From contig JAAUPC010000192.1 of the NCBI GenBank assembly GCA_012036325.1, positions 1 to 6,805 of the forward strand: 6,805 bases of DNA, written 5' to 3'. Of this stretch, positions 1-5,824 are shown in pieces. Numbering within the stretch: position 1 is the first letter of the stretch; every line of letters begins with the position of its first letter. This DNA is from Paracoccaceae bacterium (lineage in GTDB: Bacteria > Pseudomonadota > Alphaproteobacteria > Rhodobacterales > Rhodobacteraceae). Below the pieces are notes generated by a model. The model was given only the letters and a program-made list of their open reading frames with translations. It was not told the DNA's origin and ran no database searches. A program made the translations under genes and the position numbers.

Positions 1-871
1 ATGACGGGACTGAATGGACGATCTCATCAGTCCAACCAGTCCTCACAGCCGCTTCAAGACCCGGCCCGTCTCGCGCACGATGCGGAAGCCCAACGCGGGA
101 TTGCCGTTCTGATAGGCGAACGAGTTGCGTTTGCGCGTGCGATCTTCACGTCTGCGATATCGCCGAGCCTGACCGGCTTACCGTCTCGCCACTCGAGGAT
201 CAGAGACTTCAGATCATCGACCGAATAGCGACCGCGAAACGACAGGCCGTATTGCCGCCGCCCTACGTCCATCGTCCCGCCGGACACGTCGTCCGAACTG
301 CTGATCTTTGCTGCGACCCGCGGAATCTGAACGCCAAGCGCCGCCGCGCGCATCGGGTCGAACACGATCTGCAGCTCTTCCGGCGCACCTGTGAGGCCGA
401 GCTCGACGCTGCCCACCCCCGGAATGGCCTCGAGCCGCGGCACGACCGTCTGGCGCAGGAAAGGCTCGTAGCTTTCGACCTCCCGCGTGTTGCCGGGAAG
501 AAGTTGCATGAACACGGAACAGCAGCGACGCGTTCGAATCCTGGCGTGTTGGCGAGCAGCACGACCGGCCGCTCCGAATCAGCGGGCAGCGACGGGATGC
601 GGTTGATCCGGCCGATCACGTCGACCAGCGTCTGGCGCATGTCCGTGCCGATTTCGAAGGTCAGGTTGATGTAGGCCCCGCCCGCGCCGACGAAGGACTG
701 CATCTCCTTCAAGCCCGAAATGCCCTGAAGCACCTGCTCTTCGGGCTCGACGATCTGCTGCTCGACCTCGCGCGGCGTGGCTGAGCGCCATCCGGTCTGA
801 ATGCCGATCTGCGGCCGCTCGATATCCGGAAAAAGCTGAAAGGGCAGGGTGCTCAGCGCGAACATGCCGAA
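1..871 (-). pseudogene. RND efflux transporter permease, N-terminal fragment, frameshifted and fused to upstream gene
   Basis: The minus strand encodes the start of an inner-membrane RND permease, the proton-driven pump subunit of tripartite efflux systems. Visible are the end of TM1 with the LPFQLFPDIERPQ stretch, the region containing TPREVEQQIVEPEEQVLQGI, the GTDMRQTLVDVIGRINRIPS segment, then LPGNTREVESYEPFLRQTV, IPGVGSVELG and GKPVRLGDIADVKIA. This order matches the first periplasmic porter subdomains of the family. Only about 290 of roughly 1,000 residues are present; the gene runs off the left edge. The native N-terminus is missing because the sequence joins an EamA transporter. The frame is clean from about 871 to 545, then changes near 544, 516 and 133, and becomes unreadable below about position 60. 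The family identification is firm. Whether the breaks are real decay or sequencing error cannot be decided from the sequence. Confidence 0.8.
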
Positions 872-1699
872 CAGCAACGTGACGGCGACGCCGACGGCAT
901 CCAGCATACCGACCGCTTCGCCCAGCAGAACGGCCGCGATGGCGACACCAAAGAACGGGTTCAGAAAATGGAACGCAGCAGCCCTGGTGGTGCCGATCCG
1001 ACCAACCAGCGCGAACCACAAAAGTGTGGCAGCAAGGCCCGGGATGAAGATCTGATAGGCAAAGGCGGCAAGGAAGGCGGGGGTGACGGTCACCGAATGT
1101 GTCTCTAACACTGCGGAAACCACGCCCAAAGCCACGGACCCGACCAGCATCTGCAGCCCGACAACCATCAGCACATTCCCGCCCGAGGACGCCCCCCGCA
1201 GCGTCAAGGTGGCCACCGCCAGCGCCAGCGCACCCATCAGGCACAGCGTGATCCCCAAGGGGTCCGCCCCGCCCGAAAGCCGTGTGCCCATGATAAGCCC
1301 CACGCCCAGAAGCCCGGCCACCAGCCCGGCAATCCCCAAAGGCGCAATCCGTTCCCGCCACACGAACCAGCCCAGCGCCGCCACCATCAAGGGCATCGAG
1401 GCGGCAATAATGACGGCCAAGGACGCCTCAACCCACTGCATCGCCACAAAGTTGAGGCCAAGGTAAAGGGCGTTCTGACAAAGGCCAAAGAGGATGACCG
1501 CCCGCGCCTGCCCGCCCGTCAGCCGCCATGTCTGGCCAAGTGCGCGGGCCACCAGCACCGCCAGCAGACCCGAGATCAGAAAGCGTACCGACAGCGCCCC
1601 CAAGGGCGGCGCATGGGCCACGATGACCCGCGCGGTCGCGAAGGCCGAGGACCACATCGCCGCAAACACCGTGCCGATCAGGATTGCGCGCAGGTCCAT
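263..1699 (-). CDS. EamA/DMT-family transporter fused in frame to an RND fragment (chimeric ORF)
   Basis: Residues 1 to about 276 (down to about position 872) are a nearly complete EamA (DMT superfamily) inner-membrane permease, normally ten helices in two five-helix repeats that export metabolites or amino acids. The start MDLRAIL, the WSSAF motif in helix 1, an RERIAPLG loop before LGVGLI in the first repeat, and LLGEAVGMLDAVGVAVTLL near the end of the second repeat support this. EamA proteins usually run 280-300 residues, so only the last few residues seem lost. The frame continues into RND sequence to about residue 385, then out-of-frame sequence to the stop at 263. The ATG at 1699 is chosen because EamA homology begins there; the open frame further upstream overlaps the VOC gene. 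The ribosome binding site is weak. The start lies 31 nt after the VOC stop, suggesting co-transcription. The substrate is not predictable. Confidence 0.8.
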   Translation of the reverse strand: MDLRAILIGTVFAAMWSSAFATARVIVAHAPPLGALSVRFLISGLLAVLVARALGQTWRLTGGQARAVILFGLCQNALYLGLNFVAMQWVEASLAVIIAASMPLMVAALGWFVWRERIAPLGIAGLVAGLLGVGLIMGTRLSGGADPLGITLCLMGALALAVATLTLRGASSGGNVLMVVGLQMLVGSVALGVVSAVLETHSVTVTPAFLAAFAYQIFIPGLAATLLWFALVGRIGTTRAAAFHFLNPFFGVAIAAVLLGEAVGMLDAVGVAVTLLFGMFALSTLPFQLFPDIERPQIGIQTGWRSATPREVEQQIVEPEEQVLQGISGLKEMQSFVGAGGAYINLTFEIGTDMRQTLVDVIGRINRIPSLPADSERPVVLLANTPGFERVAAVPCSCNFFPATRGRSKATSLSCARRSCRGSRPFRGWAASSSASQVRRKSCRSCSTRCARRRLAFRFRGSQQRSAVRTTCPAGRWT

Positions 1700-1730
1700 T
1701 GGCCTGTGGTGCCTGCAGCGACCTGGAAGG

Positions 1731-2108
1731 TCAAGCGGCGGGCGGCTCCCATAACTCGATCGGGGTGCCTTCAGGGTCGTGGATGCGGGCGAAGTGGCCG
1801 TAGCTGCCGTCGCCGTCCCAATCCGCCCGGGTTTCAACGGCGATGCCAGCGGCCTGCAGCTTGGCAATCAGGCCGGGCAGACCCTCAACCCGCAGGTTCA
1901 GCATCCATTGCTTGTCGGCGGAGAAATAGTCGGTCGTGGCGGCAAAGGGCGATAAAACGGTCGGCCCCGCCTCTTGCATCCAGACCGCGACATCGGGCTG
2001 CGTGATCCCAAGGTGCGTGCGATACCAGTCGGTTAACGCCGCGGGGTCCCGCGCCCGGAAAAACACCCCGCCAATTCCGGTGACACGCGCTATGGCCTTA
2101 CCTCCCAC
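1731..2108 (-). CDS. VOC-superfamily (glyoxalase/bleomycin-resistance fold) protein
   Basis: A small single-domain VOC protein of about 120-125 residues. Recognisable parts are the first beta-alpha unit GIGGVFFRARDPAALTDWY followed by RTHLGI, the central strand QWMLNLRVEGL, the helix LIAKLQAAGIAVETR, and the C-terminal ARIHDPEGTPIELWEP, whose Glu is the usual metal ligand of the last strand. The first-strand metal ligand, often His, appears to be Gly here, so metal-dependent chemistry is uncertain. It could be a lyase, dioxygenase-like or binding protein. The start is ambiguous. The given start is a GTG at 2108 without a Shine-Dalgarno. A strong GGGAGG (2106-2101) sits 7 nt before an ATA at 2093, exactly where homology suggests the protein begins (ARVTGIGG). 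A GTG at 2141 lies upstream of the HU terminator and is unlikely. The gene is followed by the EamA gene after 31 nt. Confidence 0.85.
   Translation of the reverse strand: MGGKAIARVTGIGGVFFRARDPAALTDWYRTHLGITQPDVAVWMQEAGPTVLSPFAATTDYFSADKQWMLNLRVEGLPGLIAKLQAAGIAVETRADWDGDGSYGHFARIHDPEGTPIELWEPPAA
2094..2106 (-). promoter_or_regulatory. Strong Shine-Dalgarno before an ATA codon (VOC gene)
   Basis: On the minus strand GGGAGGTAAGGCC precedes ATA GCG CGT GTC. The core GGAGG to ATA distance is 7 nt, which is ideal for initiation. No ATG, GTG or TTG occupies the favoured position, which favours a rare ATA start, a point mutation or a base-call error in an original ATG. Confidence 0.55.
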
Positions 2109-2110
2109 GC

Positions 2111-2136
2111 AAAAGGGCCGCCCATCGGGCGACCCT
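2111..2136 (-). terminator. Rho-independent terminator of the HU gene
   Basis: On the minus strand AGGGTCGCCC, a GAT loop and GGGCGGCCCT form a 10-bp stem with one G-U pair, directly followed by a TTTT run. It lies 27 nt after the HU stop codon. The T-run ends 2 nt before the GTG candidate start of the VOC gene, so it also controls read-through into VOC and EamA. A weaker hairpin, ACAAA/TTTGT at 2140-2155, lies between it and the HU stop. Confidence 0.75.
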
Positions 2137-2163
2137 CTCACAAATCCGGGTTTGTCGGAAGGC

Positions 2164-2451
2164 TTAGCCGTTCACGACATCCTTCAGCGCCTTGGCGATG
2201 GCGAATTTCACCTGCTTGTCGGCGGCTTTGGTCATCGTCTCACCCGTGGCGGGGTTGCGGACCTGACGCTCAGGCCGGGCCTTGCAGGCAACCTTGCCGA
2301 GGCCGGGAAGGGCGACCGAGCCGCCCGCAGCAACCTCAGCGGCCACGACCGAAGCGATCGCGTCCAAAGCGGCGCCGGCGGTCTTCTTGTCACTGCCCAT
2401 GGCTTCGGCAACGGCGGCCACCAGTTGGGTCTTGGTCATCGGTTTGGACAT
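2164..2451 (-). CDS. hup: HU family DNA-binding protein
   Basis: A 95-residue bacterial histone-like protein that dimerises, binds and bends DNA with little sequence preference, and compacts the nucleoid. The N-terminal helices (TKTQLVAAVAEAMG, then AALDAIASVVAAEVAAG) form the dimer body. VALPGLGKVACKAR leads into the beta-arm, whose tip RQVRNPATGE (residues 62-71) carries the signature with intercalating Pro67. The C-terminal helix FAIAKALKDVV closes the protein. Length matches the family at 90-100 residues. The ATG at 2451 has AAGGA 7 nt upstream; the open frame extends further upstream but has no homology. Cys56 is unusual for HU. The gene has its own leader (2452-2604) and a terminator, so it is probably monocistronic. 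IHF is a less likely alternative, given the HU-like length and basic, Ala-rich composition. Confidence 0.95.
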   Translation of the reverse strand: MSKPMTKTQLVAAVAEAMGSDKKTAGAALDAIASVVAAEVAAGGSVALPGLGKVACKARPERQVRNPATGETMTKAADKQVKFAIAKALKDVVNG

Positions 2452-2470
2452 CAGATCATCCTTTATGTTG

Positions 2471-2522
2471 TTCTTGGCAAGAATGCGGCCCGGATAAACC
2501 GGGCGTCCCCTCGGAAACGAGG
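2471..2522 (-). promoter_or_regulatory. HU gene leader with three tandem perfect hairpins
   Basis: Reading the minus strand 5'-3': CCTCG-TTTC-CGAGG (2522-2509), GCCCGG-TTTAT-CCGGGC (2504-2488) and TTCTT-GCC-AAGAA (2483-2471). All stems are perfect (5, 6 and 5 bp). None is followed by a T-run, so none looks like a terminator for the upstream amn gene. They lie 20-71 nt before the HU ATG, probably within its 5' UTR. A weak promoter candidate (TTGATT at 2559-2554, 17-nt spacer, TGTTTG at 2536-2531) would start transcription just before the first hairpin. Function is inferred only from position. Confidence 0.4.
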
Positions 2523-2604
2523 CCACGGCCCAAACACACAGTTTCCAGTCTGAAATCAACCCCAGAACGCAGCGCTTGGCGGATTTGACGTTCTTTTCGC
2601 GCCG

Positions 2605-4089
2605 TCACAGGAAGGCGGTCTCTTCAAAACTGCGCAGTTTGCGGCTGTGCAGGCGGGCAATCGGCGTGGCACGCAACCGCTCCATCGCGCGGATGCCGAT
2701 CTGCAGGTGGCGGCTGACTTGCGTCTTGTAGAAGTCCGAGGCCATGCCGGGCAGCTTCAACTCACCATGCAGGGGCTTGTCGCTGACACAAAGAAGCGTG
2801 CCATAGGGCACCCTGAACCGGAACCCGTTGGCAGCAATCGTCGCACTTTCCATGTCCAACGCCACGGCGCGGGATTGCGACAGGCGGCGCACCGGGCCGG
2901 AGTGATCCCGCAGCTCCCAGTTCCGGTTGTCGATGGTCGCCACAGTGCCCGTCCGCATGATCCGCTTCAGCTCATAGCCGTCCAGCTGGGTCACGTCGGC
3001 CACGGCCCGCTCCAGCGCGATCTGGATTTCCGCCAAGGCCGGGATCGGCACCCAGACCGGCAGGTCATCGTCCAGCACATGGTCATCGCGCAAATACGCA
3101 TGGGCCAGCACGAAATCACCCAAAGACTGGGAATTCCGCAGCCCCGCGCAATGCCCGACCATCAACCAGGCATGCGGGCGCAAGACGGCGATATGGTCCG
3201 TCGCGGTCTTCGCATTCGACGGCCCCACCCCGATGTTGACCAGCGTGATCCCCTGCCCATCCGCGCGTTTCAGGTGATAGGTCGGCATCTGCGGCATCTT
3301 GGTGACCGGCTGCAAAATACCGTCCGGAGTGGTGATTTCCTGGTTTCCGGTGGCGACAAAGGCGGTGTAGCCGCTGGTCGGGTCCGCCAGCGAGGCGCGG
3401 GCATAGGCCTCAAACTCATCAACGTAGAACTGATAGTTGGTGAAGAGGACGTGGTTCTGGAAATGCATCGGGTCGGTCGCAGTGTAATGCGACAGGCGCG
3501 CCAGACTGTAATCCACCCGCTGCGCGGTGAAGGGCGCCAAGGGGGCCGACCCATCGGCATAACGCGTCATCACGCCGTTCACGATGTCATCATTCGTGGT
3601 GGCAAGGTCCGGCACGTCGAACACATCGCGGAGCGAGAAATCCATCACCCCGTCCTGCGGCACCGCCATGCCAGGGCTGTTTGCTACAGCGAAATGCACC
3701 GGAATCGGCGTGTCCGAAGGCCCGATATCCACCGAGACCCCGTGGTTCTGCACCAAAAGCTCGATCTGCTGGATCAGGTAGTTGCGGAACAGGTCCGGCC
3801 GCGTGACCGTGGTCGCATAGGTCCCGGGGCTTGAGACATGGCCGAAGGACAGGCGCGAATCCACCTTGTCAAAGCTGGTCACCGTCAGGCGGATTTCGGG
3901 GTAAAAGGCGCGGATGCGGCGGCCGGGGTGGCCCTTGGTGACGGTCAGGGCAAACTGCTCCACCAGAAAGGCGGTGGCTTCCGAATACAGCGCCTCCAGC
4001 AGGTCAACGGCGGCGGCGGCATCGGTAAAGCTTTCCGTGGCCCGGGGCGGCGGTGAAAGGGTAGAGGTCAGCGTGTCGTCCTGCATCAT
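2605..4089 (-). CDS. amn: AMP nucleosidase
   Basis: Cytoplasmic enzyme (EC 3.2.2.4) hydrolysing AMP to adenine and ribose 5-phosphate, a step in purine turnover that helps control the adenylate pool. At 494 residues it is close to the E. coli Amn length of about 484. The N-terminal regulatory domain contains IRAFYPEIRLTV (residues 59-70), YATTVTRPDLFRNYLIQQIE (91-110) and HFAVANSPG. The C-terminal nucleoside-phosphorylase-like domain carries VNIGVGPSNAKTATDHI (284-300), MVGHCAGLRNSQSLGDFVLA (310-329), VWVPIPALAEIQIALE, ALDMESATIAANGFRFRVPYG (purine/ribose binding, Met-Glu) and SDKPLHGELKLPG with the likely catalytic Asp437. All key regions are intact. Two adjacent ATGs occur at 4089 and 4086; an AGGA lies 3 nt and 6 nt before them respectively, so 4086 may be the real start. 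The open frame continues upstream to 4449 but opposes the methyltransferase frame and has no homology. Confidence 0.96.
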   Translation of the reverse strand: MMQDDTLTSTLSPPPRATESFTDAAAAVDLLEALYSEATAFLVEQFALTVTKGHPGRRIRAFYPEIRLTVTSFDKVDSRLSFGHVSSPGTYATTVTRPDLFRNYLIQQIELLVQNHGVSVDIGPSDTPIPVHFAVANSPGMAVPQDGVMDFSLRDVFDVPDLATTNDDIVNGVMTRYADGSAPLAPFTAQRVDYSLARLSHYTATDPMHFQNHVLFTNYQFYVDEFEAYARASLADPTSGYTAFVATGNQEITTPDGILQPVTKMPQMPTYHLKRADGQGITLVNIGVGPSNAKTATDHIAVLRPHAWLMVGHCAGLRNSQSLGDFVLAHAYLRDDHVLDDDLPVWVPIPALAEIQIALERAVADVTQLDGYELKRIMRTGTVATIDNRNWELRDHSGPVRRLSQSRAVALDMESATIAANGFRFRVPYGTLLCVSDKPLHGELKLPGMASDFYKTQVSRHLQIGIRAMERLRATPIARLHSRKLRSFEETAFL

Positions 4090-4110
4090 GCGTCCTGAAG
4101 TTGATCCGGC

Positions 4111-4140
4111 ATATAAGCCGAAACCCCTAGCCCTTCGCAA
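4111..4140 (-). promoter_or_regulatory. amn: Candidate amn promoter
   Basis: On the minus strand TTGCGA (4140-4135), an 18-nt spacer and TTATAT (4116-4111) resemble sigma70 -35/-10 elements, 21 nt upstream of the amn ATG. This is the most AT-rich spot in the 76-bp gap after the methyltransferase. The -10 lies inside a CGGC/GCCG hairpin. Matches to consensus are partial. Confidence 0.3.
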
Positions 4141-4165
4141 GTGACGCCGTGATGACGGTCGCCCC

Positions 4166-4801
4166 TCAGACCGCGTGAAACAGCGCCACCAGCGCCTTGT
4201 CGCCAGCGTGATCGGCATCCAGCGCCGCCGCCGCCGCGCCGTAGACCTCAACCTCCAGCAACCGCAGATCGATGATCCGCCCGGCATCGCCCAGGGCTTG
4301 CAGGGTCCGGTCAAACCCCGCCGCCGCCCAAACCCGGCGGTTGATCGACAGCGCCACCAAGGCACCCGGCAGCGCCACCTCCAACAGGTTGGCAATCGCC
4401 TCAGGCCCGACATGGCCAGCGGTGAAGGTGCCCGAACTGACGATGCCACGATACACCCGCGCCAGGGTCAGCCCTTGGGTGATGTCCACCTGAAAAAGGC
4501 CAGCATAGAGCCGCTTTTGCCCCGCCACCCCCAGCATCTCGGCTGAGAAGTCAACAGCGTCGATCTGGCCTTGAAACCCCATCTCGCGCAGCCGTTCTGC
4601 CAAAAGGCCGGTACCCGCGCCCACGTCCAGAACCGGCCCTGCCCCACCCGCGCCCAGGAACGCCGCCGCCACATGGGCCGGCAGGCGGTAATCCATGTCA
4701 CGGGCGAACCCGTTGTCATAGGTTGCGGCCCAGGCGCGGTAATAGTCGCGGCAGGCGTCAGCGCCGCTCAACTCCAGCGCAGCTTTCAGGTTCTGGTCCA
4801 T
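4166..4801 (-). CDS. Class I SAM-dependent methyltransferase
   Basis: A 211-residue Rossmann-fold methyltransferase. YYRAWAATYD (residues 20-29) is the usual lead-in of small-molecule methyltransferases. Motif I is VLDVGAGTGLLAERL (57-71), the SAM-binding glycine loop. Motif II is IDAVDFSAEML (80-90), with Asp84 likely contacting the SAM ribose. YRGIVSSGTFTAGHVGPEA follows as the motif IV region. The C-terminal part is Ala-rich and has no diagnostic substrate-recognition motif, so the substrate is unknown. The ATG at 4801 has AGGGGA a few bases upstream and matches the usual N-terminus; the frame remains open far upstream, but only as antisense of the SDR gene. It is divergent from the SDR gene across 90 bp and 76 bp upstream of amn on the same strand, so it may share transcription with amn. 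Confidence 0.88.
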   Translation of the reverse strand: MDQNLKAALELSGADACRDYYRAWAATYDNGFARDMDYRLPAHVAAAFLGAGGAGPVLDVGAGTGLLAERLREMGFQGQIDAVDFSAEMLGVAGQKRLYAGLFQVDITQGLTLARVYRGIVSSGTFTAGHVGPEAIANLLEVALPGALVALSINRRVWAAAGFDRTLQALGDAGRIIDLRLLEVEVYGAAAAALDADHAGDKALVALFHAV

Positions 4802-4891
4802 GGCTTCCCCTGCGTCGCCATCAGCATGCGCGGCCAGGAACCCGTAGGCAAGGCCTTGCACCCGAAGGCCTGGCCCCCGATAGTCGCGCGC
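4802..4891. promoter_or_regulatory. Divergent intergenic region (methyltransferase / SDR)
   Basis: This 90-bp GC-rich gap between two divergent start codons must carry both promoters, unless they lie within the coding regions. I see no convincing -35/-10 pair on either strand. It contains two AGGCCT sites (one in AAGGCCTT). The methyltransferase side has a good ribosome binding site; the SDR side does not. Confidence 0.35.
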
Positions 4892-5731
4892 ATGTCCACG
4901 CTTCTTTCCCTTGGCCACGGCTATTCCGCCAGAAGTCTTGCCCGCCGCCTGATCCCGCAAGGCTGGCAGGTCATCGGCACCACCCGCAGCCCCGCCCGCG
5001 CCGAGGCAATGCGTGCCGAAGGGGTGACACCGCTTCTTTGGCCCGGTGACCTTGGCCCCGCATTGGCTGCAGCCACGCATATCCTGTGCTCCGCTGCCCC
5101 CGATGCGGCGGGTGATCCCTTCCTGCAGGCGGCCCCCGAGATCGCCACAGCGGGGGCAAAATGGGTGGGCTATCTCTCCACCACGGGCGTCTATGGGGAT
5201 CACAAGGGCGGCTGGGTCGATGAGACCACCCCCCTGACCCCCGTCTCTGACCGGGGCCGCCAGCGCGTCTTGGCTGAGGGGCAGTGGCTGGCCACTGGCC
5301 TGCCGGTCCATATCTTCCGTCTTGCGGGCATCTACGGCCCCGGTCGCGGCCCGTTTGAAAAGGTGCGCGATGGCACCGCCCGGCGGATCATCAAGCCGGG
5401 GCAGATTTTCAGCCGCATCCATGTTGATGACATCGCCCAGGTGCTTGAGGCGTCGATACACCACCCTAACCCCGGTGCCGCCTACAACGTCTGCGACGAC
5501 AACCCCGCCCCGCCCGAAGATGTGCTCTCTCACGCAGCCCACCTCCTCGGCCTGCCGGACCCGCCCGCCATCCCCTTCGATCAGGCCGAGATGTCGCCCA
5601 TGGCGCGCAGCTTCTATGGCGAATCCAAGCGCACCAGGAACGACCGCATCAAGGATGAGCTTGGCGTCACCCTCCTTTACCCGGACTATCCCCAAGGTCT
5701 TGCCGCCCTTCTAAGGGACGAAGAATCCTGA
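4892..5731 (+). CDS. Atypical SDR / NAD(P)-dependent epimerase-like protein (YeeZ type)
   Basis: A 279-residue extended-SDR-like protein. The N-terminal dinucleotide-binding loop is LLSLGHGYSARSLARRL (residues 4-20), a GxGxxA variant. Arg32 after strand 2 (GTTRSP) suggests NADPH. WVGYLSTTGVYGD (91-103), DETTPLTPVSDRGR, FRLAGIYGPGRGPFEKV and FSRIHVDDIAQVLEASI match the order seen in YeeZ-like proteins of similar length. The classical catalytic YxxxK is absent: at its expected place the sequence reads DRGRQRVLAEG. Enzymatic activity is therefore unproven; it might bind a nucleotide without being a dehydrogenase. The ATG at 4892 begins exactly at the Rossmann fold and is chosen on homology, although no good Shine-Dalgarno precedes it; an in-frame ATG at 4826 would add unrelated residues. 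It converges on the ROK gene. The specific substrate is unknown. Confidence 0.88.
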   Translation: MSTLLSLGHGYSARSLARRLIPQGWQVIGTTRSPARAEAMRAEGVTPLLWPGDLGPALAAATHILCSAAPDAAGDPFLQAAPEIATAGAKWVGYLSTTGVYGDHKGGWVDETTPLTPVSDRGRQRVLAEGQWLATGLPVHIFRLAGIYGPGRGPFEKVRDGTARRIIKPGQIFSRIHVDDIAQVLEASIHHPNPGAAYNVCDDNPAPPEDVLSHAAHLLGLPDPPAIPFDQAEMSPMARSFYGESKRTRNDRIKDELGVTLLYPDYPQGLAALLRDEES

Positions 5732-5760
5732 CAATTCGTCTAAAATTGTCATTCTTTCTG
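5729..5760 (+). terminator. AT-rich inverted repeat overlapping the SDR stop codon, terminator-like
   Basis: TGACAATT (5729-5736) and AATTGTCA (5744-5751) are perfect 8-bp arms around a 7-nt loop. The first arm includes the TGA stop codon, and the second is followed by TTCTTTCTG. The T-rich tail is interrupted and the stem is AT-rich, so termination would be weak; the repeat could instead be a protein-binding palindrome. Confidence 0.45.
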
Positions 5761-5781
5761 CGAAAATATCCCACGGGAGGT

Positions 5782-5804
5782 CTGGAGGGTGTGAAACCCT
5801 CCAG
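5782..5804. repeat. Strong GC hairpin between convergent genes
   Basis: CTGGAGGGT and ACCCTCCAG form a perfect 9-bp stem with a GTGAA loop. It lies between the stop codons of the convergent SDR and ROK genes, so it could terminate or protect transcripts from either side. No T-run follows on the plus strand; on the minus strand a TTTT occurs only about 15 nt beyond the stem. It resembles GGAGGTCTGGAGGG-type intergenic hairpins I recall from Rhodobacteraceae genomes; that comparison is from memory. Confidence 0.55.
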
Positions 5805-5824
5805 GGCCAGCCAAGGGCGCCACG

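Noticed and set aside
1700..1867. Upstream extension of the EamA frame to 1867
   Set aside because: The extra 56 residues overlap the VOC coding region in another frame and do not resemble an EamA N-terminus.
2109..2141. GTG at 2141 as the VOC start
   Set aside because: It lies upstream of the HU terminator hairpin, which would then be inside the coding region; no Shine-Dalgarno precedes it and the extra residues have no VOC homology.
2452..2559. Longer HU start at 2559
   Set aside because: The extension has no HU homology, contains the hairpins, and the ATG at 2451 has a good ribosome binding site.
2647..3834. 395-codon plus-strand open frame opposite amn
   Set aside because: Its product is rich in Arg, His and Gln with no motif, and it mirrors the intact amn gene; a high-GC shadow frame.
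4090..4449. N-terminal extension of amn on the minus strand
   Set aside because: The region is Arg/Trp-rich with no homology and overlaps the methyltransferase in another frame; Amn homology and normal length begin at about 4089.
4166..5695. Long 509-codon minus-strand open frame extending the methyltransferase upstream
   Set aside because: Only the part up to 4801 has methyltransferase features. The rest is antisense to the well-supported SDR gene and has low-complexity, unrecognisable sequence, typical of long antisense frames in high-GC DNA.
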